A stretch of 64,000 nt of DNA from Treponema sp. (GTDB taxonomy: Bacteria; Spirochaetota; Spirochaetia; Treponematales; Breznakiellaceae). The DNA is taken from contig JAITUR010000003.1 in assembly GCA_031286205.1 (NCBI GenBank), positions 1 through 64,000 on the forward strand, read 5' to 3'. The notes below the pieces were generated by a model. It searched no databases, had not been told where the DNA came from, and was given only the letters and a program-made list of their open reading frames with translations. Shown in pieces: positions 46,701-54,137 of the stretch. The position numbers and the translations under genes were made by a program. Every line of letters begins with the position of its first letter. Within the stretch, counting starts at the first letter, position 1.

Positions 46701-49533
46701 AGATTTAAACATTACGCAAAGAAATAATTATCAGGAATTCCGGCGGTTATTGCGGGAGCAGACCGAACAGCAAGAGCAGCTGCAGGCGGTGAATGAATTA
46801 AGGGAAATTAAAAAGCGCGATATGCGTATGGTATTACGGCGCGTTGACTTAAAGACGGTGCATGTAACTAATGCGGCTAATATTAAATGGGTGCAGTCGC
46901 ATTTTGACAGTTATCAACTTGCCGCCAAGTGGGTGGGACCGGGAGCCAAGAGTTTACAGCAGCTTTACAATCAATTTATAACAGATGACGAGTACCGCGA
47001 TGCGTTAAGAAAAAGACTGGGCGGGGGTTATTATACAAGCATAGAGCGAACAATTTACAAGGATATAAAAACCGGAGATACCAGGGCATACAGCGAATTA
47101 TCCGCAGAGCAGCGCAGGCGGCTTAAACGAGCGCTTTTAGATAATCAGAGTATCTTTGAAGAATTAGGTATTGATATTGACGAAGATCGGAAACGCTACA
47201 GCCCGCAGGAATACGCGGAGCATGAAGCGTACATGAAAGATTTTATTCCTGCAGACCTGCTTGTAAAGATGCAGGGGCTTATGGAAGACGAGAATGGAAA
47301 CCGCCGTACCAAGATGGAAGACTGGACGGTTGAAGATATGCAGAGGCTTGCCGGCGTTGTCAGTAATCTGCGCAGGGAAGGCAGGGAAAACGAGCAGGCG
47401 CGGAAGGAAGCAAGAAAGCAGCTGCTTGATGAGAGAATGTCTAAAACGCTGAAAGTGCTTAAAGCAAATATGCCGAAGGGTACAAGTCCTGAAGACGCGC
47501 CGTACACAGCCGGTAAAAAAATCGAGGAAGAAAAAATGTCCGGACGGCGCGGGTTATTTTATTCCGTGCATAATGCAAGAAGGTTTTTCAGAAGGCTTGA
47601 AGGGCATAAGGACGGATACCTTTACGATTCGATGACCAGAGCGGAATATGATGCTTTTAACAAGGAATGGGGACACGCTCTTGCAAGACGAGAAAAGGTT
47701 GCGGAGCAGTTTAAAAAATTAGGCATTAAAGAAACCGATCTTGTTAAATATCAATTTGAAATATGGGATGCCAAAGGCACTAAAAAAGCTACGCTGGACG
47801 AAATGCTATCTTTATACTACGCGCAATATAACGAGCGGGCATTCCATGCGGTTGTGTTTGGGAACTTCGCTAGTGTGGAAGACCGCAAAATATTAAAAGA
47901 CTTTGCGGACAATAAAGATTTACACGGACAGATGAATTATGAAGCGGAGATTGCGAAGCGGTACTGGAACGATATGAAAAAGCTTGAAGACTTCTTTGCC
48001 CGGGAAGGAAACGAAAAATACCGCAAGGTTATGGATATTATCGGCAATGATTATGACGAGAATTACCAGAGGCTGAAGGACTTTGTGGCGCGGGAATATA
48101 ACGAGGAGCTTGGAAGCGAAGGTTATTATATGCCGCTGCAGAGGTTAGGGGTAATCCCAAAAACCGAAGAAGATACAAAACAAGCTTTGGCTGACAGCGG
48201 ACTATCGCCGCATATAAACAGGGGCTTTACCAAAGGGCGTGTTGATATACCGTCATTTGAACAACAGGCGGTTCGTATCGGTTTATTTAATATATGGGAT
48301 TCTATGGTTCAGAAACAGGAACATCTTATGGCTTACGATTCCCTTATGAAGCAGACTAAACAAGTTTTTGAAGGTGACAGTAAAACAAGCGAACAGATAC
48401 GAGCGGCGCTCCGAGGCGGCTGGAGTGAAGAATCAATAAAATATATAAAGAAATGGACAAGCGAGCTTGCGGCTCCGCCGGTTAATGAAGATGTTAAAAA
48501 CCTAAATAAGGTGCACAGAATACTGCGCGGACACTTCCCTGCGGCGATGCTGGGCTGGCGTGTTGCAAGTATCTTAAAACAGGCGATAGAAAGTCCGCCG
48601 CCGTTTTTTCAGTTTGTAAATCCCGGCGAGTATTCGGCTGCGGCAATATCCTGTTTAAGCAAAGAAACACGAGACATGATTTACGAAAAAAGCACTTACC
48701 TGAAGGTTCGTTATTTTGATCCCGCAATGGCGGTAATGAAGAATATGGAAAAAGCATACCTTGCGGGGAACATTGGAAAAGCAGAAGCGGCATTTGCAAA
48801 GTTTGAAAATATTGGAATGAAAGGTCAAGAATGGATTGATACGGTATGCGTTATTCCCGGTTGGCTTGCAGCATACAAGAAAAAACTTGCGGAGCTGAAC
48901 CGTACGGTATCTGACAATAAGAGCGAACAGCAGATTGAAAAAGAAGCGGTACATTACGCGGATCAGGTAGTAAGAGACTGCCAGCCGTCATCGGTACTTA
49001 TGGATCAAGCTCTGTTAATGAAAGGGGATAAAAACCCGTTTTACAGAATGCTGCAGCAATTCCAAACCCCGATTGTATCTATATTCCAACAGTTATTTAT
49101 TGATACACCGATTAACTTCAGGAATGGAAGGATACTTGAAGGTCTTTGGACATGGGCAATATACGCGCTTATTGCAATTACCATAGGCGCTATGCGCGAT
49201 GATGAGGATGAAAAGTTTGATCCGAAAAACCGCGCTATCGATGCGCTGGTAATGCCTTTGGAAATGATACCTATGGCAGGCGGACAGCTTTCTTACTGGG
49301 CGGAGAGCTATATAAAAACAGGGAAAGCCAGGACATCAAGCCGCGGTCAATTTCCGGTTGTTGAATCGGTTCTACGCACGGGGAACGCAATATCGGATGA
49401 GGACTGGGCGAAAGCGGGATGGAATGCGCTTGAAGGGTTCATGTATCTGACAGGCGGTCCGGTTGCCGCTAAACGGGATATTGAAAAAGCTGTTGAGGAA
49501 GAAAACCCATGGCGAATATTGGGTATTAAATAA
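40780..49533 (+). CDS. giant polyvalent internal virion protein with zincin and ADP-ribosyltransferase-like domains
   Basis: A 2917-residue protein in the position of T7 gp16. Seen in order: a polar N-terminus; a Gly/Ala-rich membrane-active section (about 235-310, GAAAGSALPGVGTAAGAAEG); and a zincin-like motif FIHEGIHAFTNL at about 816-827 with EKLAHQMERYL later. Then come a region like large polyvalent-protein domains (ESFKEWFGDWE, about 1075) and an ADP-ribosyltransferase-like domain of the ART-PolyVal kind (AWHGTANSFTKF with His at about 1307, YGWGHYFT, ending near 1520). A long coiled-coil part and a C-terminal module with two hydrophobic segments (WTWAIYALIAITIGAM) complete it. It is probably injected with the DNA and acts early in the host. 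The third ART catalytic residue could not be confirmed. Confidence 0.8.
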   Translation: MADLFEREEQHNLFRLPERPEHYKPDPPPNPIAQTQIDPAFRLPESVSEYSTPDSQDRGTYAAEMFQQWREGSEQRREFSDQLKTTHGGTGLSGREIAFLYDMRERGHIDDGEIFKIASSKELGDFIGIDPGFVYNFYDEMWAAISNDRENRFARPQSRWEAINNSIQMAKNSDPLGEMGNRLSALHGQIKTAYGTERDELQKQADELWQRISAIREENERLSRGMPTDALSFILTTTIQSAPYQLRTITGGIKMGTYFGAGSAVVGAAAGSALPGVGTAAGAAEGFVRGFAKGYSVGAFEAGSREMAGTMYIEMIAAGMEQNNARLLSIVGGGINGLIESSLGVVAGAGKSMVKNIAGRTLSQEAQKRIAAAAANNFVSRLGRDIATSAVGKNIVTRTLVEFAKNTVSEGIEEGLQYMVEQAMLAIGDAMQDDPVERNMFMDPQYKAELEMSILGGLAGGLGFGIMGLPLTISGNAATTAQQITDLRELALNISDKEDFRTAARNSPLTGNLSDADIDNIHTSVQTMREAEEATRTEELRQRRLYGSIDQSGEIHREGGGNLYGELSRHVESGGMETGEYVIGSPKKSESNAYAVLEYEKRGDRTEVTGFNIGEAYEGLQEEILQNFANEMGTEINFDGKVYAPVEGAATARRFGFAAEKASGAASARTASGFSFSKQQYTAQDTKADTSAKQSFARQIREAGTQVKGAQVETIVDFYDQVGRKWFGMGFEKFMNRMALNPDQFVTKQDMTDAQIGEWYRSKYSAQELAARGIDLNNLTEEQRQAARESVKGFATPGMDGITKSITAAKNADISTFIHEGIHAFTNLAKAMDPELYQEMMRAAGLDNEVFMQAAPEQQEFMLRDAWEKLAHQMERYLYDGIVSDPVKDLFKKLAEFLKGIVDVLDSRKELSPEIKKLYDELFKDTAQETRQDGSTERSGVKSERSGANIEQSGVKSEQFDIYQDEYDKVISDKSKPLEERSEAAVHKAQMLFSDELLAPQDRKHRATAELIKQADKIPDEAQRKKVIADIRRLRDMYKGTAAEYKAPNGNNSLLLESLGEKTGQQAWYAVRTESFKEWFGDWERAARVEAIENIEAIKVKAAEHTSQKEAESIIRTFGQEPITNKNDDRKAIIPVNTIGKLYGHKGYNITKIIKEIPALYETSKHGWSESERVKPGHKVRPNVKEYHNYINKFNDGAGEYFIRFTLHEEKTRSNKPGKNYIHSAAISNIEIYKKGDNLQQIREKSTGETSTSPFIDLRLVDFFNSVKENVSKVVDKNGEPQADIFMENAGAYGDLTPKTLFQTAWHGTANSFTKFDNSMMGSGVGKQLYGWGHYFTSERSIADWYKRSLSNVYNKQGRTYEVDIPGDEVFLDWGKSIDKQPEAVQKVLDRLITWDENGKSKYHYQYNIRKLSDGYQTYKTLADGKIKYDTLAEAQAAVKSEIKKHYTGGMFYTNLAATITPKKASLLLDHLGVKGTKYFDRGTPYVDEMNQPVAEKGAYNYVIYGDSDINILQTFFQDDEFEAFMNDYPGVVKHAASFESAEDLAAYYGVFGEMPETVLQKANDAGYFDRIYKEAKGEPETGTIPEYDFNKNISAKKIVAALRAYGVSAADALEAVKIVRNEKGDAVSYLEELGVSRIDAEAYIEHSKVFSRQEMLQMEKDAKLEHEAEPKTETVKLGTDNEAAKKYFESLHESAKEIHSDLKQDSSLWENMEAELAGEGRTAEDFINWFNTDKGFDDLLLLAAQTEKDGEVRGETEAETRRNKAAAAAARAAFNKNNPNWDTAFKSVLARKKVDEKTKKILRGMIRNRPLQYMEAWAVMSGDDTWLPNETDAQKIKRLDTSGMVDEEYLQRQSPEELERIGRQLGSERIRQKIQDGSLRFDDPDMDSYEQQLKKDQSETQKKIEKKKEDLSDYKELLQKIAENEKRHQMIVRQTARNTTDAGIAEIKKERKKLAEVQADYRRAIQEMEYLAKDLNITQRNNYQEFRRLLREQTEQQEQLQAVNELREIKKRDMRMVLRRVDLKTVHVTNAANIKWVQSHFDSYQLAAKWVGPGAKSLQQLYNQFITDDEYRDALRKRLGGGYYTSIERTIYKDIKTGDTRAYSELSAEQRRRLKRALLDNQSIFEELGIDIDEDRKRYSPQEYAEHEAYMKDFIPADLLVKMQGLMEDENGNRRTKMEDWTVEDMQRLAGVVSNLRREGRENEQARKEARKQLLDERMSKTLKVLKANMPKGTSPEDAPYTAGKKIEEEKMSGRRGLFYSVHNARRFFRRLEGHKDGYLYDSMTRAEYDAFNKEWGHALARREKVAEQFKKLGIKETDLVKYQFEIWDAKGTKKATLDEMLSLYYAQYNERAFHAVVFGNFASVEDRKILKDFADNKDLHGQMNYEAEIAKRYWNDMKKLEDFFAREGNEKYRKVMDIIGNDYDENYQRLKDFVAREYNEELGSEGYYMPLQRLGVIPKTEEDTKQALADSGLSPHINRGFTKGRVDIPSFEQQAVRIGLFNIWDSMVQKQEHLMAYDSLMKQTKQVFEGDSKTSEQIRAALRGGWSEESIKYIKKWTSELAAPPVNEDVKNLNKVHRILRGHFPAAMLGWRVASILKQAIESPPPFFQFVNPGEYSAAAISCLSKETRDMIYEKSTYLKVRYFDPAMAVMKNMEKAYLAGNIGKAEAAFAKFENIGMKGQEWIDTVCVIPGWLAAYKKKLAELNRTVSDNKSEQQIEKEAVHYADQVVRDCQPSSVLMDQALLMKGDKNPFYRMLQQFQTPIVSIFQQLFIDTPINFRNGRILEGLWTWAIYALIAITIGAMRDDEDEKFDPKNRAIDALVMPLEMIPMAGGQLSYWAESYIKTGKARTSSRGQFPVVESVLRTGNAISDEDWAKAGWNALEGFMYLTGGPVAAKRDIEKAVEEENPWRILGIK

Positions 49534-49552
49534 AACAGGGAGGCTATAGAGA

Positions 49553-51403
49553 ATGAAGAAAGAAGGGTTAAAGGTTATTGCTAAAAACTTTATCGGGAGT
49601 ACGGCAAATTGGAATAAAATAAATCCAAGGCTGCCCAGATCGGTATGGGGTATGGAAGAGACAACCGATGGGAAATTATTCCTAAAGATTGGCGACGGCA
49701 AGACACGCTGGAAAAAACTGAAGTATTTTGAAGTTGACAGTATTCATGGGCTGCGGGAGTTGATACAAGAAAGAGACGGCAATTTAAGTGAAATTCTGGA
49801 ACACCTGGCTTCTTTGCAGGAAGGGCTTGATACGGAAATCCAAGAACGCCAAACCGGTGATGAAGATTTAGCCGAAAGTGTTACAGAGTTAGAAACCGCA
49901 ATCACCGAAAACAAGGAAGCTGCAGACAATCATTTAATTATAATTGATGACCAAATAGATACACTTAAACAAATTCTTGATGGAACAAAATCAATTAAAT
50001 TAACCGGAGATTTTTTAACCAGGGTTATAAATGGAACTACGCCGGTAGCAAAAAATCTGTTTGCACCTCTGACCGTATTTGAAGCACGCAGAACGATAAT
50101 ACATGATGCTAACGGAACTATAGGTATTTACATAGAAGATGTGGATGCTTCTGCAATTATTGTGGAAACATTGACAACATCACAAATCGCGCCCAGCATA
50201 CCGACAGGATTGGGGAGTGTTCAGAGATTTGCCGATTTACCGCAAACAATTACGGAAGCTGCCGCCAGAGGCTGGCACACCCCTAGAATTGATGACTATG
50301 CTTATGTACAAAGAGACGAAAATTATGCCGATCAAAGAATGGTTTGGCATGTTGTTACCGTCGATGAAGATGGAAATATGACATGGGGAAATCCAATTAC
50401 ATCGATGGAAGGGGATTTCCAGATTCAAACAACATCAGAGGATGCGGGGAAAGTATTAACAGGCGGAGCCAGCCCCGGAACATACGGTGAATCTTTGGCT
50501 ATAGATACAGATCCCACGGAAGGAAGCAATAATCTTGTTCAATCCGGCGGATTATTCGCATGGTTTGGCGGGGTTCGCTTGATGTTAAAGACCGTTAATA
50601 AAAATATTATTGGGGCTATTAATGAATTGTTTGACGGAAAGCTGGATAAATCTCATATTGAAGACGAAGGTTCGCATGAAATAACTGTTACAGATGAAGA
50701 AAGTACGGAATTAAAGGAAGCGGGAAAAGACACTGTAAAAAATTGGATACAGAGTTTTAGAAAAAATATTAAATCTATATTTCTAATTTTGGAAACAATG
50801 AAGAATCAGCTTTTTAATAAAGCGGATTTAGTAAATGGAAGAGTCCCGCCGGAGCAGCTTCCGCCTGTAAGCGACTTTATACCGGTATCAACAAACGCAT
50901 CTCTTGCGGGGACAGGATCGCCCGATAATCCATTAAGATTTGTACCTCTTAGCGGGGAGATAATTTATTCAACTAACGCAAATTTGGTATCTGCTTTACA
51001 AACGAGATTTGGCAGTGTATGGCACAGGGCAGAAAGTAGTGACGGTACAAATTCGGTTCGCAGCGGTATTTTTCCTGAAAGTGATAACGGAAATATAACT
51101 CTTTTTCCAGGCATTACTTTACTGACAGGGAGTGTAGTCCATATTACAGTTTGCTGCAGTAAAGCACGCTGCGATAATCAAACTGGTTCTATTCGCTTGT
51201 TTTCTAATACGAGAAATATTCAGACAATCACATTGTCTGGCGCTGCTTCCGGGCTATTTAATTTTAACGCTATTACTTTACAAGCGAATGAAATATTACA
51301 AATTGAATTTAACCTTCTTAATAGACCTTCTGCAGAAGGATGTACTGTTAATTGGTTTGCAACAGCAGTTAAAGGTGTTGCAATTTATTTTTATCATAGG
51401 TGA
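49553..51403 (+). CDS. tail fibre with Mtd_N-type attachment domain
   Basis: A 616-residue fibre. Residues 8-60 (STANWNKINPRLPRSVWGME, then KLFLKIGDGKTRWKKLKYFE) match the N-terminal domain of BPP-1 Mtd and many other fibres, used to attach to the virion. A coiled-coil shaft (about 63-145) follows, then beta-rich repeats and a C-terminal receptor-binding domain starting near 470. No C-type-lectin variable region and no reverse transcriptase were found, so it is not evidently diversified by a retroelement. Confidence 0.8.
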   Translation: MKKEGLKVIAKNFIGSTANWNKINPRLPRSVWGMEETTDGKLFLKIGDGKTRWKKLKYFEVDSIHGLRELIQERDGNLSEILEHLASLQEGLDTEIQERQTGDEDLAESVTELETAITENKEAADNHLIIIDDQIDTLKQILDGTKSIKLTGDFLTRVINGTTPVAKNLFAPLTVFEARRTIIHDANGTIGIYIEDVDASAIIVETLTTSQIAPSIPTGLGSVQRFADLPQTITEAAARGWHTPRIDDYAYVQRDENYADQRMVWHVVTVDEDGNMTWGNPITSMEGDFQIQTTSEDAGKVLTGGASPGTYGESLAIDTDPTEGSNNLVQSGGLFAWFGGVRLMLKTVNKNIIGAINELFDGKLDKSHIEDEGSHEITVTDEESTELKEAGKDTVKNWIQSFRKNIKSIFLILETMKNQLFNKADLVNGRVPPEQLPPVSDFIPVSTNASLAGTGSPDNPLRFVPLSGEIIYSTNANLVSALQTRFGSVWHRAESSDGTNSVRSGIFPESDNGNITLFPGITLLTGSVVHITVCCSKARCDNQTGSIRLFSNTRNIQTITLSGAASGLFNFNAITLQANEILQIEFNLLNRPSAEGCTVNWFATAVKGVAIYFYHR

Positions 51404-51411
51404 GGTGAAAA

Positions 51412-52371
51412 ATGAAATTATTTGAATTAGTTTTGTATCAAAGCTGTAATCAAAAATGTAAGGATTGTCCAATGGCAAAGTGGACATTTGAACCGGATGA
51501 GAAATTTGAAGATGGTCATCCAAAAAACGCTATTACTAACGACCGCTTAATTAAGTGGTTGGATAAGTATCTTCCCCCTGATGAATGGTTTCCTAATATT
51601 TCTGGTGGGGAACCTGGTCTTTACCCAGGAATCATTACTTTAATTCCTTTACTAGCAGCGAGAGGTTATAAGGGAATGGTCAGAACTAACGGAAGTTTGC
51701 CAATTCCGGAATCTCAAAATTTTAAGCGGGTTGCCGCATGGCATAAAGATCAACGCATGCCTGAATATTACGATGCAATTCTTATACTGGAAAATCCGGA
51801 AGATAACTGGGCGGGGAAAGAAAAGATTTGCAAAGAAAGAAATATTCCTTATGCGGTGTTTCCGTATAAGTTTTTTGCCACAGATCATAGTCAAACAACT
51901 TGTTATCCGCCGAAGCCGAACAGATTATTTACTCATATGTGTACCATGTATTCATCAGGTTCTTTGAGTACTAACGGATGTATGGCGGGAACAGGCGACC
52001 ATACAAAATTATCTTTACATAAAATGTCGGAACCGCCTGTATTTGATTTAGACTTATGCCGTATGTGCGGCAATGTCGGAGCAACCGAATATTTTATTTT
52101 CCATATGCCGGGCTGGGCTGATACCTATGGTATAAAGGATAGTATGATTAAAGATTTCAGCTATGAAAGCATGGTTTTTAATCCTAGAACAATGTATCCC
52201 TTACTTACAAAGGACAATAAATGGGTTGGCGAGAATGGCGAGGTGCTGGGTGTGTTGGGCGATGACATAGATGAGATTAACAGAGAATATGCAAAAACGC
52301 ACCCGGACAGTTTTACCGCGCAGTCTGTGTGGAAAGTAGAAGAAATTAAGGAGGGGGAAGATGAAGAATAA
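51412..52371 (+). CDS. phage-encoded radical SAM enzyme
   Basis: A 319-residue protein with the radical SAM cluster motif CNQKCKDC at residues 14-21 (CxxxCxxC) and the second motif ISGGEPGLYPG near 61-71. The C-terminal half has more Cys (CYPP, HMCTMYS, NGCMAG, LCRMCG) that could hold an auxiliary cluster, as in SPASM/Twitch maturases. It begins 8 bp after the tail fibre stop, with GAGGTG as ribosome-binding site, inside the late operon. A maturase of a virion protein, perhaps the fibre, is a reasonable guess. Queuosine-type or other chemistry cannot be excluded. Confidence 0.85.
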   Translation: MKLFELVLYQSCNQKCKDCPMAKWTFEPDEKFEDGHPKNAITNDRLIKWLDKYLPPDEWFPNISGGEPGLYPGIITLIPLLAARGYKGMVRTNGSLPIPESQNFKRVAAWHKDQRMPEYYDAILILENPEDNWAGKEKICKERNIPYAVFPYKFFATDHSQTTCYPPKPNRLFTHMCTMYSSGSLSTNGCMAGTGDHTKLSLHKMSEPPVFDLDLCRMCGNVGATEYFIFHMPGWADTYGIKDSMIKDFSYESMVFNPRTMYPLLTKDNKWVGENGEVLGVLGDDIDEINREYAKTHPDSFTAQSVWKVEEIKEGEDEE

Positions 52372-52388
52372 TAAACCGGGGGTGTGTC

Positions 52389-52991
52389 TTGGATATAATT
52401 AAATATATTATAAGCAAAGATTTACCCGCTTTAATCACAATAATAGTGATATTATGCATTCTTGTTTTCGAAACAATTGTGCTTGCGCGTATTTTCCTGC
52501 CAATATGGTTTTCAAGAAAAGATACTCAAGGGGAAAAAATGAAGTCAATAAATAATAAACAACCTAATAAAGCATGCAGTTATAGTCTACAAACAAGGCA
52601 TGAAAAACGGTTAGAAAAAATTGAACGGATGCTGGAGGAAGATGTAACCGAACGCAAGATTCGTCAGGCTGAATTTGATGAAAAGCTGCGCGGAATCAAT
52701 ACCAGTATAAAAGAACTTGCTGACCGTACAGATGATGTTTCCAGGGGTACGCTTGAAAACATGGTTTTTAACGATGATCATCCCTCTATATTTAACCGGT
52801 TGAAAGCTTTACGCAGATTAATTGCCATGGATGTTAACGGCAGGATTTGCGATAAAGGATACAAACTTATTCTTGCAAACAAAGAAACATGGAAAGATGT
52901 TTCCAGTATGAGTATGAATCTGGATATCAAAAACAAAGAATACTACGAAAAAACAATGCGCGATTTTAATCGCCTTGTATATGCAAATTAA
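52389..52991 (+). CDS. membrane-anchored coiled-coil protein in the lysis region
   Basis: A 200-residue protein starting at a TTG (after CGGGGGTG). One N-terminal membrane helix (ALITIIVILCILVFETIVL) is followed by a linker and a coiled coil (KRLEKIERMLEEDVTERKIRQ, to about 120), then a small globular end. Unknown function. Position next to endolysin and holin suggests a lysis or envelope role. Start depends on keeping the membrane helix. Confidence 0.55.
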   Translation: MDIIKYIISKDLPALITIIVILCILVFETIVLARIFLPIWFSRKDTQGEKMKSINNKQPNKACSYSLQTRHEKRLEKIERMLEEDVTERKIRQAEFDEKLRGINTSIKELADRTDDVSRGTLENMVFNDDHPSIFNRLKALRRLIAMDVNGRICDKGYKLILANKETWKDVSSMSMNLDIKNKEYYEKTMRDFNRLVYAN

Positions 52992-53001
52992 GGAGAGAAA
53001 T

Positions 53002-53508
53002 ATGAAAGAACTTTTAGGAAATGAAAAAGCAAAAAGAATTTACGAAGTTATTAACGAAGTAGTTGTAATGCCTGATGTGCAGCGCGGCTTCCCGGATGCA
53101 AACGGTAATACCAATGTTACCTGGTGCAACCGTGCTTTACACCGGATACTGGACAGGCTTGGCGGACAGGAATCATTATTACTTGAGCCGCGCGGCATTA
53201 ACTGGACAAATGCTAACGCAATGGTACGCAATGCAAGGGCAAATACAGAGAGGGTGTCCGATGGCGGGCTTGCGCAATCTATGGCAAATGACGGCAGCCT
53301 TATTGTGGCAGTCGCGCCCAATGATAAAGGTCCGGGCCATGTCGCTCTTGTTTGTCCGGATGTTATGCAATACAAAGAGGAGCTAGGTCCGAGAATTGGT
53401 CAGGCGGGCTTGAGAAACGGGATTATGTATATCAGAGAGGGTTTTGCCCATTTGACACCTTTAGTTGAATATTACTTAATTCCGTACGAATCGGGCTGCA
53501 GTGCGTAG
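53002..53508 (+). CDS. cysteine-peptidase/amidase endolysin, probable
   Basis: A 168-residue protein. The pattern NVTWCNRALHRIL (catalytic Cys) with GHVALVCPD (His) resembles NlpC/P60 or CHAP-type peptidoglycan hydrolases, which use a Cys-His pair. AAGGAGAG precedes the ATG at 53002. No signal peptide is present, so it needs the downstream holin to reach the periplasm. It precedes a small two-helix membrane protein and the spanin-like genes, the order of a lysis cassette. Confidence 0.7.
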   Translation: MKELLGNEKAKRIYEVINEVVVMPDVQRGFPDANGNTNVTWCNRALHRILDRLGGQESLLLEPRGINWTNANAMVRNARANTERVSDGGLAQSMANDGSLIVAVAPNDKGPGHVALVCPDVMQYKEELGPRIGQAGLRNGIMYIREGFAHLTPLVEYYLIPYESGCSA

Positions 53509-53517
53509 GGGGGAGCT

Positions 53518-53748
53518 ATGAAAACAAGAAAATCTACGGCTTTTTGGATGTCATTTTTATCGTTGATTGCGATATATTTTATTACTTTGTGGCAAAACCC
53601 CGATGTATTAAAATCTATCGCCGGCGGAATTATATGGGGTATAGTCGCCGCCGGCGGATTATACCAGGGCGCGAATGTCGCGGACAACGGCGTAAAAGGA
53701 AAGTTCTATAGACCGGAACTGGACGAACCTAAACTGGAGGGTAAATAA
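53518..53748 (+). CDS. small membrane protein, holin candidate
   Basis: A 76-residue protein with two hydrophobic segments (FWMSFLSLIAIYFITLW, about 9-25, and IAGGIIWGIVAAGGLY, about 34-49) and a short polar tail. Size and place right after the endolysin fit a class II holin. The GGGGGGAG-like site precedes the ATG. Stop and next start overlap as TAATG. Function by context. Confidence 0.6.
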   Translation: MKTRKSTAFWMSFLSLIAIYFITLWQNPDVLKSIAGGIIWGIVAAGGLYQGANVADNGVKGKFYRPELDEPKLEGK

Positions 53749-54137
53749 TGTGGAAAAGAATTATAAGTTTGTTATTGTTATTGGGGTTCTGTGTTTCCTA
53801 CTTGGGGGCGCAGTCACCTTTATCATCTGTAGAGCGTATTCAGGAATTGCTGGACGAGCTGGATCAGAATTTAGCGCAGCAGGCGATCTTAATAGAAACA
53901 TTGCAGACGAGCAACGAGCAAGCCTCAGCGGAGTTGAACGAAGCATTGAGGCTCTTGAAAGAATCCGAGGAATCACTACGGAGACAAATAGCTCTCTCCG
54001 AAAACTTGGGGTGGCTAATAGAGGATCAAGCGACATATCAGCGCTTATTAGAGAAGAAACTAACATTTTGGCGGATTATTTCCGGGATGTTGGCAACGAG
54101 CTTGATAACTACCATAGTGATTTTAGCGACTAATTAG
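53748..54137 (+). CDS. unimolecular-spanin-like protein (frame A of an overlapping pair)
   Basis: A 129-residue protein. The signal-type N-terminus (WKRIISLLLLLGFC) has a Cys at residue 15 that could be lipidated by a relaxed spirochaetal lipobox. A coiled coil follows (about 28-100, VERIQELLDELDQNLAQQA and SEESLRRQIALSENL), then a C-terminal membrane helix (FWRIISGMLATSLITTIVIL). This is the topology of a unimolecular spanin, which fuses outer and inner membranes during lysis. Its entire length overlaps another open frame starting 2 bases later. Family similarity was not tested. Confidence 0.7.
   Translation: MWKRIISLLLLLGFCVSYLGAQSPLSSVERIQELLDELDQNLAQQAILIETLQTSNEQASAELNEALRLLKESEESLRRQIALSENLGWLIEDQATYQRLLEKKLTFWRIISGMLATSLITTIVILATN
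53750..54133 (+). CDS. i-spanin-like protein (frame B, overlapping the previous gene)
   Basis: A 127-residue frame starting at the GTG at 53750, inside the ATGTGG of frame A, and ending 4 bases before it. It has an N-terminal membrane helix (FVIVIGVLCFLLGGAVTFII, about 7-26) and a polar, helical periplasmic part (NIADEQRASLSGVERSIEALE), the build of an Rz-type i-spanin. Both frames share one ribosome-binding site (CTGGAGGG). Overlapping spanins are known, but usually one is nested in a larger gene. Frame B could be chance, yet its composition is protein-like with no stop. Confidence 0.5.
   Translation: MEKNYKFVIVIGVLCFLLGGAVTFIICRAYSGIAGRAGSEFSAAGDLNRNIADEQRASLSGVERSIEALERIRGITTETNSSLRKLGVANRGSSDISALIREETNILADYFRDVGNELDNYHSDFSD

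Noticed and set aside
49553-52371. Diversity-generating retroelement as in phage BPP-1
   Set aside because: The fibre has an Mtd_N-type domain, but no reverse transcriptase, template repeat or C-type-lectin end was found in the window.
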